A stretch of DNA of 64,000 nt. Source: Acidiphilium sp. C61. Its GTDB lineage: Bacteria; Pseudomonadota; Alphaproteobacteria; Acetobacterales; Acetobacteraceae. The notes under the pieces were generated by a model that saw only the letters and a program-made list of their open reading frames with translations, searched no databases and was not told where the DNA came from. The DNA is taken from contig NZ_CACTIA010000005.1 of NCBI RefSeq assembly GCF_902712915.1, forward strand, positions 2,454,501 through 2,518,500. The letters run 5' to 3'. Shown here in pieces: positions 63,154 through 64,000 of the stretch. Both the position numbers and the translations under genes were made by a program. How positions within the stretch are numbered: position 1 is the first letter of the stretch; each line of letters opens with the position of its first letter.

Positions 63154-64000
63154 TGTCCCGCCGGCTCTGCCTGTTCGCCGTGTCCCTTCTCGGGGGCACG
63201 GCGTTCGCTGCCCCGGCACGCGGGCAGGTGGCACAGCCGCTGGTCGTGCCCTCGCCGGGGGAGATCGCGATCCGCAAGATCGTGGTGAGCGCGACCCGCA
63301 CGCCGGAGCCGAGCTTCGATGTTCCGGTGTCGATCTACAGTGTTTCCGGCCGGCAGGTCAGCCTCGCCAACGAGGAGGAGAACCTCAGCGAGACGCTGAA
63401 CCGCGTGCCCGGCATCGATGTGCAGAACCGGCAGGATTATGCCCAAGGGTTGCGCATCACCTCGCGCGGGTTCGGCGCGCAGACGCCCTTCGGCGTGCGC
63501 AACATCCGCATCCTCGTCGATGGCATGACGCTGACCGGGCCGGACGGGACGACCGATTCCGAGGTGATCGATCTTGGCGACATCAACCGGATCGAGGTGC
63601 TGACCGGCCCGTTCTCGGTGCTCTACGGCAATGCCTCGGGCGGGGTGATCCAGGTGTTCAGCAAGGATGGCCCGGCCCGGCCGACGGTGAGCGGCGGCAT
63701 CACCGCCGCCTCCTATGGCGGCTGGCGCGTCGGCGCGAGCTATGGCGGCACGGCGCGCCTCGGGCAGGACGGTTCGTTCAACTACATGATGAACGCATCG
63801 GATTTCTACACCGGCGGCTACCGCCAGCACAGTGCTGCAAGGCGCCAGCAATTCTATGGCAAGTTCCGCGTCGAGGTGAGCCCGGACACCAGCTACACCC
63901 TGCTCGTGGATGGGCTGAACGAGCCCTATTCCGAAGACCCCGGCGGGCTGACCGCGGCGCAATATCACGCCGATCCGACCCAGGCCGGCACCAACACCGA
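63153..64000 (+). CDS. TonB-dependent receptor, partial (3' end outside window)
   Basis: Outer-membrane receptor; 282 residues visible. The signal peptide ends near A-R-G-Q. The TonB-box-like I-R-K-I-V-V-S-A-T-R is followed by the plug domain (L-N-R-V-P-G-I-D-V, L-R-I-T-S-R-G-F-G, N-I-R-I-L-V-D-G-M, I-E-V-L-T-G-P-F-S-V-L-Y-G-N-A-S-G-G-V-I) and the first barrel strands. Its start overlaps the frmA stop, so it is translated from the xox/formaldehyde message. By position it is a candidate importer of lanthanide-chelator complexes (or of another methanol-oxidation cofactor). FecA-like metal receptors are the nearest general class. Confidence 0.9.
   Translation, partial: MSRRLCLFAVSLLGGTAFAAPARGQVAQPLVVPSPGEIAIRKIVVSATRTPEPSFDVPVSIYSVSGRQVSLANEEENLSETLNRVPGIDVQNRQDYAQGLRITSRGFGAQTPFGVRNIRILVDGMTLTGPDGTTDSEVIDLGDINRIEVLTGPFSVLYGNASGGVIQVFSKDGPARPTVSGGITAASYGGWRVGASYGGTARLGQDGSFNYMMNASDFYTGGYRQHSAARRQQFYGKFRVEVSPDTSYTLLVDGLNEPYSEDPGGLTAAQYHADPTQAGTNT

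Overview
The window is about 70% GC with tightly packed genes, many overlapping by 1-14 bases. It looks like an alphaproteobacterium of the Acetobacteraceae, most likely Acidiphilium or a close relative. This is inferred from the gene set, not proven: an anaerobic-type bacteriochlorophyll pair (bchE-bchJ) beside acidophile or methylotroph functions (lanthanide-type methanol dehydrogenase with glutathione-linked formaldehyde oxidation), an IS1031-like IS5-family element, a MaeB/Acs pair, and a small Arg/Pro-rich protein of a type I associate with this family.

Layout. 1-3.7 kb: a P-type cation ATPase (cut by the window edge), a Na+/Ca2+ exchanger-type protein and an AI-2E/PerM permease, all leftward with overlapping ends. 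3.9-8 kb: two hypotheticals, an IclR regulator with an acyl-CoA dehydrogenase, and a beta-carbonic anhydrase. 8.2-11.2 kb: surface-sugar genes (NeuD-type acyltransferase, DegT-type aminotransferase, divergent glycosyltransferase). 11.2-13.1 kb: a DEAD-box helicase. 13.2-16.1 kb: a three-gene type III polyketide synthase operon. 16.2-18.5 kb: an ECF sigma factor, a membrane protein in the anti-sigma position, a CnrX/ZraP-like metal sensor and small exported proteins. 18.5-22.8 kb: a DUF1800/DUF1501 pair and a photolyase. 23.1-25.9 kb: a large GT2-GT4 glycosyltransferase. 25.8-29.4 kb: a renalase-like FAD protein, bchJ and bchE with a clear FnrL/PpsR-type oxygen-control region. 29.6-34.8 kb: an autotransporter gene broken by an IS5-family element and by an in-frame amber codon. 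35-37.3 kb: a lactone/hydrolase catabolic trio. 37.5-45.6 kb: tRNA-Ser, a flippase, lipB, tRNA-Leu, maeB, acs and a hydrolase. 45.6-45.8 kb: a striking run of hairpins ending in an intrinsic terminator (candidate small RNA). 46-54.7 kb: an HpcH-type aldolase, a TonB receptor, purA-hisZ and an MBOAT/SGNH O-acetylation pair. 54.6-64 kb: a nucleoside deoxyribosyltransferase, a sigma-54 activator and the C1 cluster xoxF-xoxJ-dihaem cytochrome-gfa-S-hydroxymethylglutathione dehydrogenase-TonB receptor (cut by the window edge).

How it fits together. The C1 cluster reads as one system. An AcoR-type sigma-54 activator lies opposite a perfect -24/-12 promoter. The promoter drives a lanthanide-type methanol dehydrogenase, its periplasmic partner and a fused dihaem cytochrome, followed by the glutathione route from formaldehyde to S-formylglutathione. 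The TonB receptor at the end is a candidate lanthanide or lanthanophore importer.

Two genome-scale themes run through the window. (1) Dispersed nested palindromes (REP-like, two sequence types) sit at gene ends. (2) Short tandem repeats are very common: in-frame 15-27 bp units near protein ends, and downstream units that repeat the stop-codon region of the preceding gene.
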